A stretch of DNA of 64,000 nt from assembly GCA_963930775.1 (NCBI GenBank), contig OZ005690.1, positions 13,790,411-13,854,410 on the forward strand. Direction: 5' to 3'. Of this stretch, positions 12,262 through 25,773 are shown piece after piece. Numbering within the stretch: position 1 is the first letter of the stretch; every line of letters begins with the position of its first letter. Both the position numbers and the translations under genes were made by a program. Source of the DNA: Cliona cf. orientalis. Lineage: Eukaryota > Porifera > Demospongiae > Clionaida > Clionaidae. The notes beneath the pieces were generated by a model. It saw only the letters and a program-made list of their open reading frames with translations. It had not been told where the DNA came from and did not search any database.

Positions 12262-15095
12262 GTAAATCAATTTTCGCACGGCCAAAATGATCGCACCTTC
12301 TTGGCCCAAAGTTGTTCGTCCTGTCGCTGATGGTAAAGTTGTTGCTAGCTGTGGCCTGTCAATTGATCTACTCTTGGCTTCGTTCTTCCAAGACTGACGA
12401 CATAATGGAGCTCCTTTTGTTGCTAATAGTTCAGCATAGACGAAAGAAACCACTCCCTTGTCACGTGATGTACATGTGCAACACAAATTTAATTTACTGG
12501 GCCATGGGCCCATGGGAAGGGAAACCCTAAAATGTTCAATACAGGATATTGGTTGGCATAGTGGCTCGCTGAGCGAGGACTGCTACACAAAGTGTAACTC
12601 TAGTATTTGGAATGTATGGATGACATATTTACATATACCTACTATCATGTTTTATTAATTTTAGAGATACGATATTATGGTAACCTCATGAGAATAATGT
12701 CATTATCTATGATAATATTATTATTATTAATAATAGTCTTCTGATGGCTTCCTTTTAAAGTTTTGTACGTGATATGTGGATGATAATGGTGAGACAGACA
12801 GACACCACAGTTCATTTAATATTTGGTATGCTGCTACTAAATAGGTTGATCATGGAAGATTGAGCACGTGTGCCGTGTATGCATGTATAACGTATTATTT
12901 GCTTTGCCAGCTAGTAGGTTAAAATTTAACGTATAAGTATTGACCCACTAGTTTTCGATGGTTGTATGCATGAATATTCTAATAGCGACATGTGCGTGTT
13001 CCCTTGCACCCTCAGGGCCCTATGTAGCACCCTATAGCTAAGGCCATGTGTGCACACCACTGACATTCTTCATGCATTTCTATCTATAATAGTGGTTTGC
13101 AATTGTGTAGTACACTGTCAGTTTTGTGCACCTGTGCGCTTTGCTTGCTCAAATGATCCATTTCAATTAGCCCACAAAAGGTAACTTGGAGTTTTACTCA
13201 CAACTTACAGCTTATATAAGTTAACATTTCACGTCCCTCCCTTGCTCACTCTAATGGTTCTTGATCACTTAGCTAGCCCCATGAGTATTACTGTAGGACA
13301 AGCTGATCAAAATCTACACATTGCTGTGTGCACCAGCTGCAGGTTAATTCCCACATGTAATTAACCCCCTTTCCTTGTGCAAATAGGTAAATCACTTTTG
13401 ATTAGCCCCATTGACTTCAATGGAGTATTAGAAATTAAATATTTATACCTCATTTTCAACCACTAATTAATTTGCCAATGTCTACATAATCAATATGATG
13501 GTGTTGAGACTTCCTTATAGCCACCTGTGAATGAACCAAGGCTTCAGTACGTTCTAACCTCAATAAAAGTTGGAAGCCATTCCATATCCTTTCTGATGGT
13601 AAACAGTTTAATTATTATGCATGTGGTATAGCCCCACAATTCAGCAAGACTAGCTGTAGACTCAAGTATTATGACTGTGTGTGTACAATTTCCTGGCTAA
13701 ATGTGTACAATTTCCTGGCTATATAAATGTGTATACCTTCAAGTTCTAATCTACAGTATAGATGGATTCGTCTGTTGCTTCAATAAACACTCAAGGCCTG
13801 TTAACACTCTCCATTCATGCATGTAACCAAAACTAGCACTTGGGCAATTTAATACCCAGGCCAGAAGTGGGCACTCAATTGGGACACTACAATAATATTA
13901 TTATTATACAAGTATACTCACCATTTCTGAATCAATGGCCTCCTACGTAGATTGTTTTGGTAATTTGAATGGTCCAGGGTTGACGTTAGCCTTATCATCA
14001 CCAACAGGTCAATGCCACTGGTACATGGCACTGGTGCACAAGCTAAGCTTACAACGGAACTAGATTTCACAGAACCTAGCTCATCACAACTGAAGATTTA
14101 ATTTTGTTCTAACAATCTTGTATCATGATCAATCCTCTTATATAAGATACCAGCTAGTGCAGGTTCCACTCCTCTTTTCTAGTACTCGTCATACATACGC
14201 ACATCACATGCTCTATTCCATGAATCTCAGATCGAATCCTCATAATATTTGCTTGCTACTAAGTGTATTTTAGTGAGTTTCATCAAATGTCATGATAATA
14301 ATAATAATAATGGTTATGGGCACATTTTTTCCGATACACCAGCCTAGCTACCCTCTGCCATATAGAAGCAAATCTGTGACATGAGTTATTCTCCATATAC
14401 AGGAAAGGTCATCTATGGCATCATAATATTATTATGATCAGGCTACTGATCGAGGTAGTTAAATTGAACGGCATTGTGTCATGCAGCAAACAAGTGCCAA
14501 GATTATATAATATAATATAGTATAATATATAGTCTTGCAAGTGCTGATTGATAGCTAATTAAAGCTGATCGAAGTGTAGTGAGCACTCATGGGTGTGCCA
14601 TGCAGATGGCTGCAGATGAACTTGTATATCAATTGATTCAACTCTGCCCACTAAGGCTGGCTGGGCATCCTATACATACAATTGCAACAGACTACTGTAA
14701 CAACATAATAATACCATACTATAATGGTCCCTAAATTTTCTCACAGCTGATAATTATGGCTTCTTACCAACCTGATGATCTGACACCACTCCAAGACTAA
14801 ATAGCAAGAAGAATGATTTTACAGAAAAATTATTTAGCACGTCATCCTTAATTATTGGACGTAAATTTAGATGGCATGAATAATACGGTATGTCAGCTTA
14901 AATACTTTTGACACCAGTGTATACACCTAGCGTACAGAAGCGATCATCCAGCAGTCATAAGCCATTGCTCAATCAAAATTATTGACTTACAGGTGCTATC
15001 AAGGTATGAAAAGTATCTCTATGAATTGATTCGGTAGCTTCTTTTGGGGTTGGGGGGGTGGTATTGTATTAATCATCTTGTCTCTCGTGTATTAG

Positions 15096-15290
15096 AATAT
15101 AGTTGTAACAAATACTGTGATCTGATTGGACACTCAGAGGTCTCTATTTCTCATAGAGACCTACAAGTTTCATAGAGACTTACAAGTATAGCCAAGGGCA
15201 AAGAAAGATGCACAGTGCAACAGTAGCCTAGTCCTCAGAAACCTTGTCTATGCTTTTAAGAGAATTTACCCAATCTTTTAGCTCTAAATT
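15096..15290 (+). repeat. Foldback MITE family, truncated copy
   Basis: It begins AGAATATAGTTGTAACAAAT and continues through CTGTGATCTGATTGGACACT with near identity to 61298-61440. It then diverges, so only the left half is present. Other family members are at 16771-17110, 37911-38240, 38503-38815 and 61298-61635. Confidence 0.7.
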
Positions 15291-16096
15291 AGACTAGTGT
15301 GTGTGTAGTTTCTGCAGTTTCCATGCATGTACATAGTAGATCGGGAGGATTAATATTATCTTTGGTCAGAACATTCTTCTATGGGTGTTCCTGTACACAC
15401 ACTGTAGGTTGTGTGTACACTTGTCAACCACAAACATGCAGGCTTCAGCTTGTATATATACCATATATGGTCATGATTCGATTTCAGCCACGTCAGTAGT
15501 AATGACATAGCCCGGGCCTGTATCGCAATATTTGTGTTCCATCGCAATTTTATTTGCTGTAGGGGAGAGTCCCTTATACATAATCTAGACTGCAGATGTA
15601 GCCCCAACACGAGCCACACTGCAGGTCATGGTTGATATGCCATTTAATCATCATCATGCATTGTCCTACTAGCACTGGGTTAATTATTGGCCCCTCCTAC
15701 GAATATTGCAATGATATGAAATGTGCATATAATATACGTATCCTGGGAAATAAGATAACTATAATAATTAATAAACTAGAACTTACATGGTTTTAATCAG
15801 CCAAGAACAGCATAATATCATGGATCATGTGGGATAGCATGAAATACACACCGATTGCCAAGACAGCATGGTGAAATGTCAGCATTCCTTGCTATTATGA
15901 TTATCTACGTACATGGGGGCTTGAACTGGTGGCAGCTTCTGGCGGCTATTAAATATCACGCGGTCGCGAATATAGTGCATTGATCCTAATTGTATGTATC
16001 AGGGACTGCGTGTACATTATACAGCTGGGCTTAAGTCAAGAACGATTACATTTGAGTTTAACTTTAGTATTGAATTCGATTCTTTTCAGGTCGATC

Positions 16097-17675
16097 ATGG
16101 AGCTTGAGGTACGTGTAAATGATACATGTATTGTATGAACCTATGAATCACTGCTGCCCATGTATAGGTTGTTCAGGCAGCGGTACAGACTGCAGTTGCT
16201 GTGTTTCTCCTCTTACACGGTAGGATTCTTATCCCCTAGATGGCTTCCTTATTAGAACCTTACTCTAAATTATTTTGTACGTACTTTGTAACTGATTGGT
16301 TTGGGATCGACAGAATATTATTGTCCAGGCATCATTGGGGGGGGGGGGGGGGGGGGAAGAGATTTATGGCTCTCTGACCAAAAGTTCTCATACTAGCTAG
16401 CAAGCAGAATATATTATTAATCATATAATATATAAGAGCTAGAATTCTGAGATTCATGAGTCCAGCTTAATTGTAATGTGTAATGTAACACTGTAGTCTA
16501 TCCATAAATTTGCACCATGTGAACTTCTTATCTACCACACAATAATATGGTAAACACGTGGTAGTTCAAATTACTCCTCTTTTTTTAGGTACACCTGCCA
16601 TAATGGTGCTTCTGGCCATAATTGTGGTCATTCTGCTGCTGAAGGTATGTCCAATTGACACGCATGTGAACTGCTTGTGGCTGCTGTACTGATTGATGTG
16701 CTAACGAAATTTTTGTTGTTAAAAATTTTTCGTTTTACACAAAATGACGAAATTTTTTTACATACGTAATAGTTAAGACACTGTTTGGGAGGTTTCTACA
16801 TGATTTTGAAGACCGAAGGGCTTTGTGTAGAATCCTGAGGCTGAGCGAAGTGAGGGTTCTACTGTGCCCTGAGGTCTTCCAAATCACGTAGAAACCGACT
16901 AAATAGTGTCTAACTACTTTAGATCCTAGCAACAATGCCCAACAGCTTTGTATATAAACAACTGCCTAGCAAACTAGCCATAGGCAAACAAGATTTACCA
17001 GGTTTTTATGGAGCTTACAAGTTTTTTATGGGGCTTACAAGGTTTTTTTATGAAGGATAGATACTGCAGTTCAACCAATCAGATCACTGTATTTGTTACA
17101 AATAGGATCTAAACGAAAATAGTTTACCTGTACTAATATATACAGCAAATATATGGCACACGCTTGAAATTCTTGAAATTGACGAAAATATTGTTAAACA
17201 AAAATTTCTAACACAAAAATTTTATGAAAGAAATTTACGGTAGATATTATATATATATACAATGCAGACCAGAGGTATTCAAGTTCTTATAGTAGTCATT
17301 ATTTGGCTTCTTGCCTTTCATGGTGAGTTGCACAATAATAATTAATAAATCTAACTGCATATGTGATGAGTGATTTTTTCTTAATTAATCAAGTTCGAAT
17401 TTTGACAGTACAACGTACATAATATTATATCCGATTATGGCTATAGATATATATGCTACGTTTTAATATGTAGGCCTACTCTAGCTGACAATGCATTCAT
17501 TGATCATGCATGACCATACTCTCGATCAGAGCTGATAAAGGCTCATGGTAGTATATAGCAGTACATACATGCAGATGATAATAGGGATCAAGAGAGACAA
17601 AATTTATTCATACTTCCTTTTTGAACTTATTTTACCACTGCAGTCACTCCGGTCGGTGATGACAGTCCTAATTGA
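16097..17675 (+). CDS. Tiny multi-exon hydrophobic membrane protein, copy 1
   Basis: Five exons spliced by good GT..AG sites: 16097-16108 (MELE), 16168-16219, 16589-16644, 17268-17322, 17644-17675. Their summed length is 207 bases, exactly 69 codons with the stop. The product of about 68 residues consists of three hydrophobic segments, one per middle exon (TAVAVFLLLHG, IMVLLAIIVVILLLK, VLIVVIIWLLAFHG), and a short polar end, VGDDSPN. Exon layout and phases (…1, 1-0, 0-1, 1-stop) match the gene at 19332-20610, and the third hydrophobic exon aligns with its counterpart (both follow ATGCAG and have a basic residue then VL.V.I..LL...G). Conservation of phase and hydrophobicity between two diverged copies argues for a real gene. 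I know no family for it; the first segment may be a signal peptide. Confidence 0.62.
16337..16356. repeat. Poly-G run in intron
   Basis: An uninterrupted run of about 20 G in the second intron of the small membrane-protein gene. Similar runs occur at 42700-42720 (C), 49613-49626 and 61781-61794 (G). Confidence 0.9.
16771..17110 (-). repeat. Foldback MITE in intron of small membrane-protein gene
   Basis: It begins AGTTAAGACACTGTTTGGGA and ends CAATCAGATCACTGTATTTG plus TTACAAATAG, the reverse complement of the left end of the 61298 copy. The inner part is an imperfect palindrome: GAGGTTTCTACATGATTT is answered by AAATCACGTAGAAACC, with GAGCGAAGTGAGGG at its centre. Confidence 0.7.
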
Positions 17676-19308
17676 CGTTGTGACACTTGAATAAATCTGT
17701 TCTATAGGTTTAATATTAATTTTACACATTCCTACAGGTTTATAGTTTAACATCTACACGTACATAATCAGTGATCAATTGTAAAACATCATCCACATCT
17801 ATGACACATGTATGCTCATCTTGCAGATGTACACCATTTTTTCATAAATCAGTTTCATGATTATATATATAGATTAATACCAGCAGTATACATACGTTTA
17901 ATTAGTACATGTATAACACATGTACACGTGCTCATGCAGTATTTTAGAAAAATATACTTAATACACCGCCCCTTGAGGATGCCCATCAATGACAAGCAGT
18001 TTTATGAAAATAGGTGTCAATTAATTAATTAACTAATAATAATAATTATTATAGTAACAGTTCTGAATCACCTGTTGACACGTACTCCTATGACATATTG
18101 TACAGCTACTGGGTCTATATGGATGAACGACTCCAAATTTTCGCGTTAGCGTGACAGGGTTTGGGTAATTTGTACATGTCATTGTCTGCTCAGTGGATCT
18201 GTATTATTGGTCTTCACGATCAATCGTGCCATGGCTTTATTAAAGTTTTTGAGTCGCAGCTACTAACAGAAACTCTCCAAGGCTCATGATCAGCTCAGGC
18301 TCGCCCCAAACAGGCCCTGCAATAATTGATCTAATCCCCAGAGTCCTTGTTTTGCAATAGCTAGGCAACATACATTGTAGATAGTCAATTATAGTATGTA
18401 TTATAGCAGGGGTGATCCCCACATCATGTAAGCATTGGAATGGGACTTTGTGTTGCACCATTGGAATGGGAATATTATCGGACATGCATACATGTATTAT
18501 GACTGCTACTAATTTTAGAACATTCCAAATTTGGATAAATCTATTTTTATAATATAAAATTATTAAAGGGACAGCTGGCCAAACACTACAAGCCATATGA
18601 ACAGTGGGCCAGATCATGATCACAAAGTGTATTAATCAATCTATGGCTCCTACTTACCTACACCAAGTTGCTCCAATACTACGCACTGTCAATCATTAAC
18701 TAGAGCAACCAAACTAGGGCTTATTGGAGCAACTTGGTGTGGTATCATTACACAGCTACATGCATGCATCCAGCTATTGTACTTTACGTAGCTTGTGGGG
18801 CCGGGTACCATAAAGAGGAGATTCCCTTACACACTGCTGGGCGAGCGGGTTACAACCATCATCCTAGTAGTGATTTGAAGTGGATTGGCCCTTTATGATA
18901 TATATGTACATCGATCGTGGATCTTAATTGTGGGATCGATATATAGCTAGCATGAAATATACGCTAATTGCCAAGACAGCATATTCCTTGCTATTATGCA
19001 TGATTATTTACATGGGGGCTTCAATTCATGTATAACTACTTCCAATTAATATTATACTACCTATTATAATGTCGCGCAGCTAGTCGCGAATATAGCTGGT
19101 TGCTAGAATGCGTCAGTCGTATTATAATATTATACGACGTACACTCGACTGCGTTCGTGTGTATTTATAATATCAAGGCCGGGCAATTACACTTGGTAGT
19201 GTGTTTAGTGTATTTTAAACCAACTAATAAGAAGTTCAAGGTATGTGAGCTAGTGATACATGAATTTTTGTATGAATTTATACGAGTTAAAACATAATAT
19301 ATCTATAG
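17676..19308. other. Intergenic, contains an 18-bp perfect hairpin
   Basis: No gene recognised. CACCAAGTTGCTCCAATA at 18661-18678 is answered by its exact reverse complement at 18722-18739, with 43 bases between, so it is a probable small foldback element. An open frame around 18240-18623 on the minus strand shows no family features. The exon-1-like donor at 19230 (TTCAAG|GTATGTGAG) is homologous to the first donor of the gene at 16097 and may belong to the 5' UTR of the next gene. Confidence 0.4.
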
Positions 19309-19331
19309 GTACATCGATCATTACAGTTGGA

Positions 19332-20610
19332 ATGCATCGGGCAGCAATATTGACTGTTATTTTTCTATACGGTATGGTTTCTCGATCTCAACCAGCCCCC
19401 TAAGCTTTAATGGCTGCCTATATAGCTAACCTCGTATTGTAGCTATAATAGCTGCATGGCTATAGAACTAGAACTGATTTGGGAAATTGTCCATGCATGC
19501 TCATTAATTAGAAAATCATTATGGCTCCACCAAAATTCATATACTAGCAAGCGCAGATATAAAATTCAATTCATGGAATAGCAAATTGTGATACAACTAT
19601 GTATACACATGATATGATAGGTTATACAGTTACTGTAGGCTAGCTATAGTGTCCCGGGTATAAGCACCCATCCAATCCCAGTTTTGGCCTTCATGCATGC
19701 ATGGGCGCTTACCCAGGATATGACTTAATCCATACATTTATATAGAAGCTGCTACATAGACCCCTTGAAATGAGGTACGTACATGGGCGCTTACCCGGGA
19801 GTGGCCCGGCGCTTGTCTGGGACACTACGGTACTATAGCTGGTATAATAATTAATATGCACGTGCTAGAACTTAATTCTATACAAGACTAATTAAATTTG
19901 GAAAGTATAATACGTACTGTGCTGTATCATATTATTATTAATTATATATAATTATTATAATGTTGTGAATCGAACTATTGTTGCAATTAAGCTGTTGGTG
20001 GTGACGGGAGTGACCCTGTACCTAATGGACCACGCAGAAACAACCCTGGGCCAGGAGGCAGTAAGAAGGGTAAGTACCATCATTAGTATTAATTATGTTG
20101 ATTGATTTACCAATATTGTAGAATGGGCAATTTTGGCTAAGATTTCCGGCGTTAATTTGTGCCTTAATTTTGTACAATCATTACATTTTAGGGTCATCAA
20201 TGTACATGGCCATCCTGATGGTATTGATCATATTATTAACTGTGAGCACTCACAAGGTATAATTATGCATTAATATTAATATTATGCATGTGTCCCTAGC
20301 TATGATCGCTATAATTTATTATAATCTAAAATGCAGGGAAGAAGTCTTAAGGTTCTGGCTGTCATCATTTTGCTCCTCGTGGAGTTTGGTATGTAATTGT
20401 CATTTTCACCTTAATTTCTTATTAGTATTATGATTAGCACTCAGGGTACATTTAGTGGCCATGGGAGGTAACAGGATGTGACTATATATAGGCATAATTA
20501 GTGGATATCTGCAGGCACTCATAGTTTTCAATCTGTGATGCTCATTGAGTAATAATGTATTCACATTTTCTTATAATATTATTATTATACTAGTTGTTCC
20601 TGTCCAGTGA
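19332..20610 (+). CDS. Tiny multi-exon hydrophobic membrane protein, copy 2
   Basis: Coding exons: 19332-19371 (within an exon that begins at 19309), 19992-20069, 20192-20256, 20337-20388, 20594-20610. They sum to 252 bases, exactly 84 codons including the stop. The product of about 83 residues has a short hydrophobic leader (AAILTVIFLYG), a Gly/Pro/Asn-rich polar loop with GDGSDPVPNGPRRNNPGPGG, two membrane segments (MAILMVLIILLTVSTHK and VLAVIILLLVEFG) and the end VVPVQ. The last two membrane exons correspond in phase and sequence to those of the gene at 16097-17675; the polar-loop exon is extra. A 5' non-coding exon ending near 19230 is likely. Function unknown. The polar loop between leader and helices suggests a small secreted or membrane-anchored peptide. 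Confidence 0.65.
19655..19815 (+). repeat. Dispersed repeat, copy 2
   Basis: It lies in the first coding intron of the second small membrane-protein gene. ATGGGCGCTTACCCAGGATA, CATACATTTATATAGAAGC, CCTTGAAATG and ATGGGCGCTTACCCGGGAG repeat the block order of 8995-9145. The element is bracketed by CCCGGG/GTCCCGGGTA-like ends near 19650 and 19800-19830. Confidence 0.6.
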
Positions 20611-21484
20611 CCAATCAATCGATGTTCGATCTGAAGTCAAGTACTTTCAAGAATTAATTACATTGTATTAGGCCTAGTGTGTGATTCATTAGTTTTATGA
20701 CGTACAATAATATTATGACTGCTGTCCCAATTCCCAACTATAAGCCACTTGCTGTGTTTATGGTAAATCATTGGTTTCATCACAGATGTTCACTTATGCT
20801 GTTGTGTGTACATGTTTAGTATGTTTGTATAAACACTCACTGCATGACGTTGACAGTAAATTATCGATAATGGTACATTATCTGGATCTACAATATACAT
20901 AATTATATTGTAGATCCAGATCCATCTCTGAATGTACTTGTATTGCTTCTAATGTACACTCTTCTTCTTTCATAGTGTAATATGGACAGTATAATAATAA
21001 TATTATTTTTAGAAGCAATTAAGCTTGCCAAATTAATTAGTTGGATGAAGGTATATATAGCTATAGCAAGTTAAACCCTTCTAATGATTCGATCATTCCT
21101 ATAGCACTTGTGTACAAGTCCCAAGGTATTTTCTTTCCTGGAAAAGAAAATCTTGGGATTTGTAATGAGTGATGCTCTAGCAATTAATTAAGCTACCAAT
21201 TGCAAGCCCTTGGGAGCAAGCTGGTGGGGAGGAAAGGTATACAAGTGCTGGTTCTTGGTGCCCATTACGTCAGAAAGTAGCTTTTCTCTTATGGAACACA
21301 CCTGGCAGTGACAATGCTGTCACTGTGGCTCTTGGCTAGATACACTAGCCATCAGGCCCAGACTCATCAATGATACATTCCTATAGCACTTATAGTGACA
21401 GCATCGTCATGTTCCACATTAATTTTAAGAGAAAGTTACTTCCTTCTAACGCTGTATATGGCTTAACTTAATTATGTCACTAAA

Positions 21485-22010
21485 ATTAATGGGGATCCTA
21501 CCTTGCATAGAGGCTGAAACATTAATAGGGAAGACAATCAGTTGATAGGATGATATCCAGCTTGTGCCATAAGGTGTCGATCAGCATTATTTCTCAATCG
21601 TGTGCACTCTATCCTAAAAAAAAAACAGCCAAATTGAGTATGTTTAATTTTATAGCAGAAATTTACCTTAATTATTAGCTATTTTGTCCTATAGGTTTAG
21701 ATTAGAAACTAAGATAGTATCATCACTTGATTCAAGGTACGTTCACTGACCAGCAATAAGACAATTCTCGGTTTTATTCTAAAATCTTGAAGTTGAAGCG
21801 CGGCCTGAGGGTTTTTATAGTGTCCCCGTGGCCATATGTCTAACTTATATCTATTAAACCTGTGTGAAGATCCCAGAGCGGAAGTATCTACACTGTTTAG
21901 GATCTATTGTGGTCTGTACTGCTTAGTAACATGTTGAACGTTGTAAGCATTATGTAAAAAAAACTTGTTATTAATAACGTGAGCTAGTTTAAATTTCTGA
22001 ACATCTTAGA
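21485..22010 (+). repeat. Segment duplicated at 63070-63560
   Basis: Shared landmarks in order: GATCCTACCTTGCA, GCCATAAGGT.TC.ATCAGCAT, AATCTTGAAGTTGAAG followed by CTGAGGGTTT, GGCCATATGTC, AGAGCGGAAG, and GTGGTCT.T..T..TTA.TAACATG. The copies are diverged. This copy sits 3' of a small hydrophobic-protein gene and the other lies inside the inverted repeat at the right end of the window, which itself carries a hydrophobic exon. Confidence 0.6.
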
Positions 22011-25000
22011 TTAATTCCCTAACATAAGATAATCATAAGCATGGGTAGACATGTATAAAGGTTGATATTTCTATTTTAGGGGCTTATTAATTATTTTTAC
22101 TGATCTCCTTACAGATTGAAATTTCCATCACATAACCTTATAATTATTGCTTGAGGTGTAATATATACCAGCCCATAAAATAATACAAAGTGTGTATATA
22201 GCTATAGATCTACTAGCTAGACTAAGTGAAAGTTGAACTACATTAATTAATGGTACCATTATGATACTGAATGTCTGATAATATGTTGTTTTTTTTTCGA
22301 GCATCAGTATGAGCAACAACAGCAGCTGGCTAAAGCTGAGGTTTGTTCTTAATGAGTGACTGGACATACATAATATTATCACTAATACTGTGGTACTTTA
22401 GTATTTGTGTTGGCTTGTTTAGACCTAACCACATGCCTATGTAAACACTCAAATAATTTACAGTTTTTTTTGTGTGCATGGTGTTGTAACCACACACCCA
22501 CAAACCATACCATGCATGTGCACACAACAGTTATGGCTTAATGACAATTAAGTAAGTTAAGTGGGGACAACATTCATTGTGACAACTAATATACTACACA
22601 CCACAAGTATTCTTGCTATAATATATCAGATCAGCCCAGCTAAGCCTTGGTGTGGCTTACTTTTAATTAGTGCATAAGCACTAATTGGATGCTAAAAGCT
22701 AATTGCTCTTTGCATAAGCTAGGGTACATAGTTCCCTCCATCTGCCTACATGTATTCCCTCCCACTCTTCCTTGTGCAAGTAGACAATACTATATTGTTT
22801 TGAGTTGAATGGCCTATTGGCCAACAAAATTAATGTTATGAAACCACGCACACTCCTATCTGTATAACTACATGTACTATCCCAGTGCTAGCTAATGGTA
22901 GCCACCAGTAAGGGAACTATCAAGGGCTTATTGAATTGAATGCACGGTGTTGGCCAACAATCTGTAAGCTGTAAAATTATCCCAGTGCTAGCTAATTAGT
23001 GCATAGCCACCCTGTGAAGGAACTACATGTACCCTTTCAGTTCTAACCTCAGTGATAGAAAACTTCCTTTGTACATAATAGGATCAACACCACACCACAA
23101 GTATTGCCAGCCTTAATAAAAGTTTACACAAGTACAGTGTTCAATTAAGTTGCTTACTAATGTAAGTTTTAGGTGAAAATGCACAGCTGGCTATTGTATG
23201 TACCTGAATTCCCATCTCCATTAATTTTCCTTGTGTAAATAGATCATTATTAGCACCATTGACTAAATGGAGTGTTGGAGCAGATAATCATAAACCATTT
23301 TCAATCACTAGTTATGGCGATTGACCATCCCATTATCTGCACACTCATGTTGAATCAAGCATAGCCACCTGTGGAGGAGCTGTACCCTTTGTCTAACCTC
23401 AACAATTAAAAGTTGCTGTTGGAAGCCATTTCGTATCCTTTCTGATAAAAACACACAGTACTCCAACAGCAGCTGCCTATTCATCCATTAGACTATCATT
23501 ATGTGTGTACATGTCGATTTCCTGGCTTGGTACAGATGGATCCATCTGTTGTTCAAGAAACACTATCAACTCCAGTGTCACATGTACATTGAAGTTTTCC
23601 ATTACAGTACAGCTGGCCTCATAATTAGTTTATGATGTTTGTCCCATCTGAAAAGCACACAGTTTCTGTCGCATGTGCTTTCTTGCGCTGTCGATGTATT
23701 TGGTTGAGAAAACTTTATCTTAGGTTGTGCAAACGAGCATTCAAATGTATTCCATATGCTGCATTCTCTAAAGTAAAGCTTTACTCTTTGATGGATACAT
23801 AACACTCTGTTCAAATGTGCAATTTGGACAACATAATTTAAGGTTATTAATTCAGCACTGAAAGGCTAATTGTGTTTTGATAATATCCGACTAACAAGGT
23901 CCCAAGACTCTGTGAAGAAACGCGATCCTTCAAAGCACACGGTGAACCTCTTTCTAAACATGTTTATCAAAAATTGTACAGAAATATCAAAATGGGATTA
24001 TTGTTATTTTGTATTTATCAAAAAAAACTACGATATGATCGACCAATAACATGTAGAATAAGTTTTATGTTTGACGCATTCAATATAAACGCAGATATTG
24101 TGTTATTATATCTAAGCAAAGGTGACTTTCAGGATGCTAGCCAGTGTTACAGTAACATATAGTAATACCTGTGGAAACCCTGTTTGTTGTTGCATCCATG
24201 TTTGTCAAACCTCACTGTGATGTTTGGAGGCTGCCCGGCGTCTGTTACTAATACAGTGATTCTCCACAGCCAAAACATTGTCTTCCGTGTATTGTGAACC
24301 TGGAATCTTGTTAGGTCAACTGTAGAGCTGATGTTTTTCCCACTAGATACCGTTCATTTCATCGTCAACAAGACAAATATTATAAGATAAAAAAAAAAAA
24401 AACTAGCTCAATGTATACTGCATGAAGTGCATGCATGTGTGCATACTATGTAGCAAATATGATGTGCATCATACATTAAAATTGTGTATGTACATGTGTA
24501 CCATAATTAATGTATATTGTTGGCAACAGGCCAGGACTACAGCATGCATGAGCAAGTGCAAGATGCTATCGCTATATACTCCTGAGTTGGTCTTTCAAGT
24601 TATGATTGTATGATTCCCATCATTGTAAGCCACAAAAATACGAAATACTTAATAATTTGGGTAGAGCACCCATTACATGGTAATGTAACTGAGTTAGTTT
24701 GGTACTGGTCGTCGTATGCACTTGTTAAGGTGAACAGCAATAAAAGTGGCTCACAGGCAAGGTTTTAGTGATAGCATTGGTAATGGTCGACAACGCGTGC
24801 GCATGCGCAGGAAACAGCTTCTATGTCGTCGTTTTATCATAGATCTATGGTTTTATCTCGAACACCAAACTTGCACCACAGGCTTCAGTAAAGATAGCAC
24901 TATACTGCGGCAGTCTCCAAAGTGTTGCGTTGTAACCACTTCCGGCATTGCAGGGCTTCAGGGAAACTTCATAAAAACCACATACTCAGCTACTATGGCA

Positions 25001-25524
25001 CACAAATATTGCTAATGGATAACTTCAACTTGCTCCATGTTGCTCACTTCTCCAGGGTATTTTATGCTTCTAGGGGTAACTCAAGGTGCTGATTTCAATT
25101 TTTTTAGTAGTTTCAACCATTTTTGAAGTGTTTGGTTGAAAAGAGCTCAATAAGCATTTTATTTTTGTGTAAAATAACATGACATATTATACATAATGTT
25201 ATATTGAAAATAATATGAAGAATGAAATTTTGGTTCAAACTACCCCTAACTAGACTATTTCTGTCAAAAAATATGATGCTTAATTCTAAAGAACTCAGGC
25301 TCGTCTTATACTCCACTAAGATTCCACTTCCGAGAAAGCAATATTAATACCGGTATGTGGATATGAGCATGTACACGAGTCTTCATTACAGTAACTATAT
25401 TGAAAGTGTGTATACACAGAAGGTAATTATACTTGTTATGAGATTTAGGTAGATTTGCCCCTGAGATGATCTACCCATACTAACTACAACATCTATTCTA
25501 CGCTTGTGTAGGGTAATGCAGTAG

Positions 25525-25773
25525 CAGTGGCGTAGCTAGAGCTAGGAGTCTGGTAGGGCACAAATATGGTAAATGGTCACTTGTAGCGCTAAGTTTGACC
25601 ACACCCCAAATTAACACTGCTGAATCTCAATCTTTAGCCCACAATCTCGATTATTTCTGCTCTATTCTCATAGAAGTGAAGGGCTGACACGATCAACGGT
25701 TAAGTAGTAAGCATTACTAGAACAAAGTTGGTCGGGCCTGGCCCTACTAGGCCCACCCCTGGCTACGCCACTG
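25525..25773. mobile_element. hAT-like MITE with 8-bp target duplication
   Basis: Terminal inverted repeats CAGTGGCGTAGCTAG and CTGGCTACGCCACTG flank a 249-bp element with no coding potential. The sequence TGCAGTAG is present immediately before (25517-25524) and after (25774-25781), an 8-bp target-site duplication typical of hAT transposition. Confidence 0.88.

Larger units (their letters stand above)
9146..16096. other. Long stretch without a defensible gene
   Basis: Seven kilobases of AT-rich sequence with many ACATGTACATGT strings (10380-11220) and short TAATAATATTATTA palindromes (11535, 12710, 13890, 14435). A CpG-richer block at 12040-12540 contains CGAGCGAAGCGAGG and open frames on both strands that overlap each other, with no recognisable domain. 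Two possible exons are listed separately (10242-10316 minus and 12209-12261 plus). A truncated foldback copy lies at 15096-15290. Confidence 0.5.

Noticed and set aside
12087-12513. Overlapping open frames on both strands in a CpG-richer block
   Set aside because: No domain, no start context and no splice partners. The neighbouring CGAGCGAAGCGAGG string suggests a repeat.
18240-18623. A 127-codon open frame on the minus strand
   Set aside because: It overlaps AT-rich repeat sequence, shows no motif or conserved composition, and has no paralogue in the window.
22281-22337. Possible exon with a YEQQQQLAKAE reading after a poly-T tract
   Set aside because: The acceptor is a weak GAG, the donor GTTTGT is poor, and no neighbouring exon fits.
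24746-25015. 89-codon plus-strand open frame and the equally open minus strand
   Set aside because: Both readings look protein-like in places, but no family, splice pattern or duplicate supports either.
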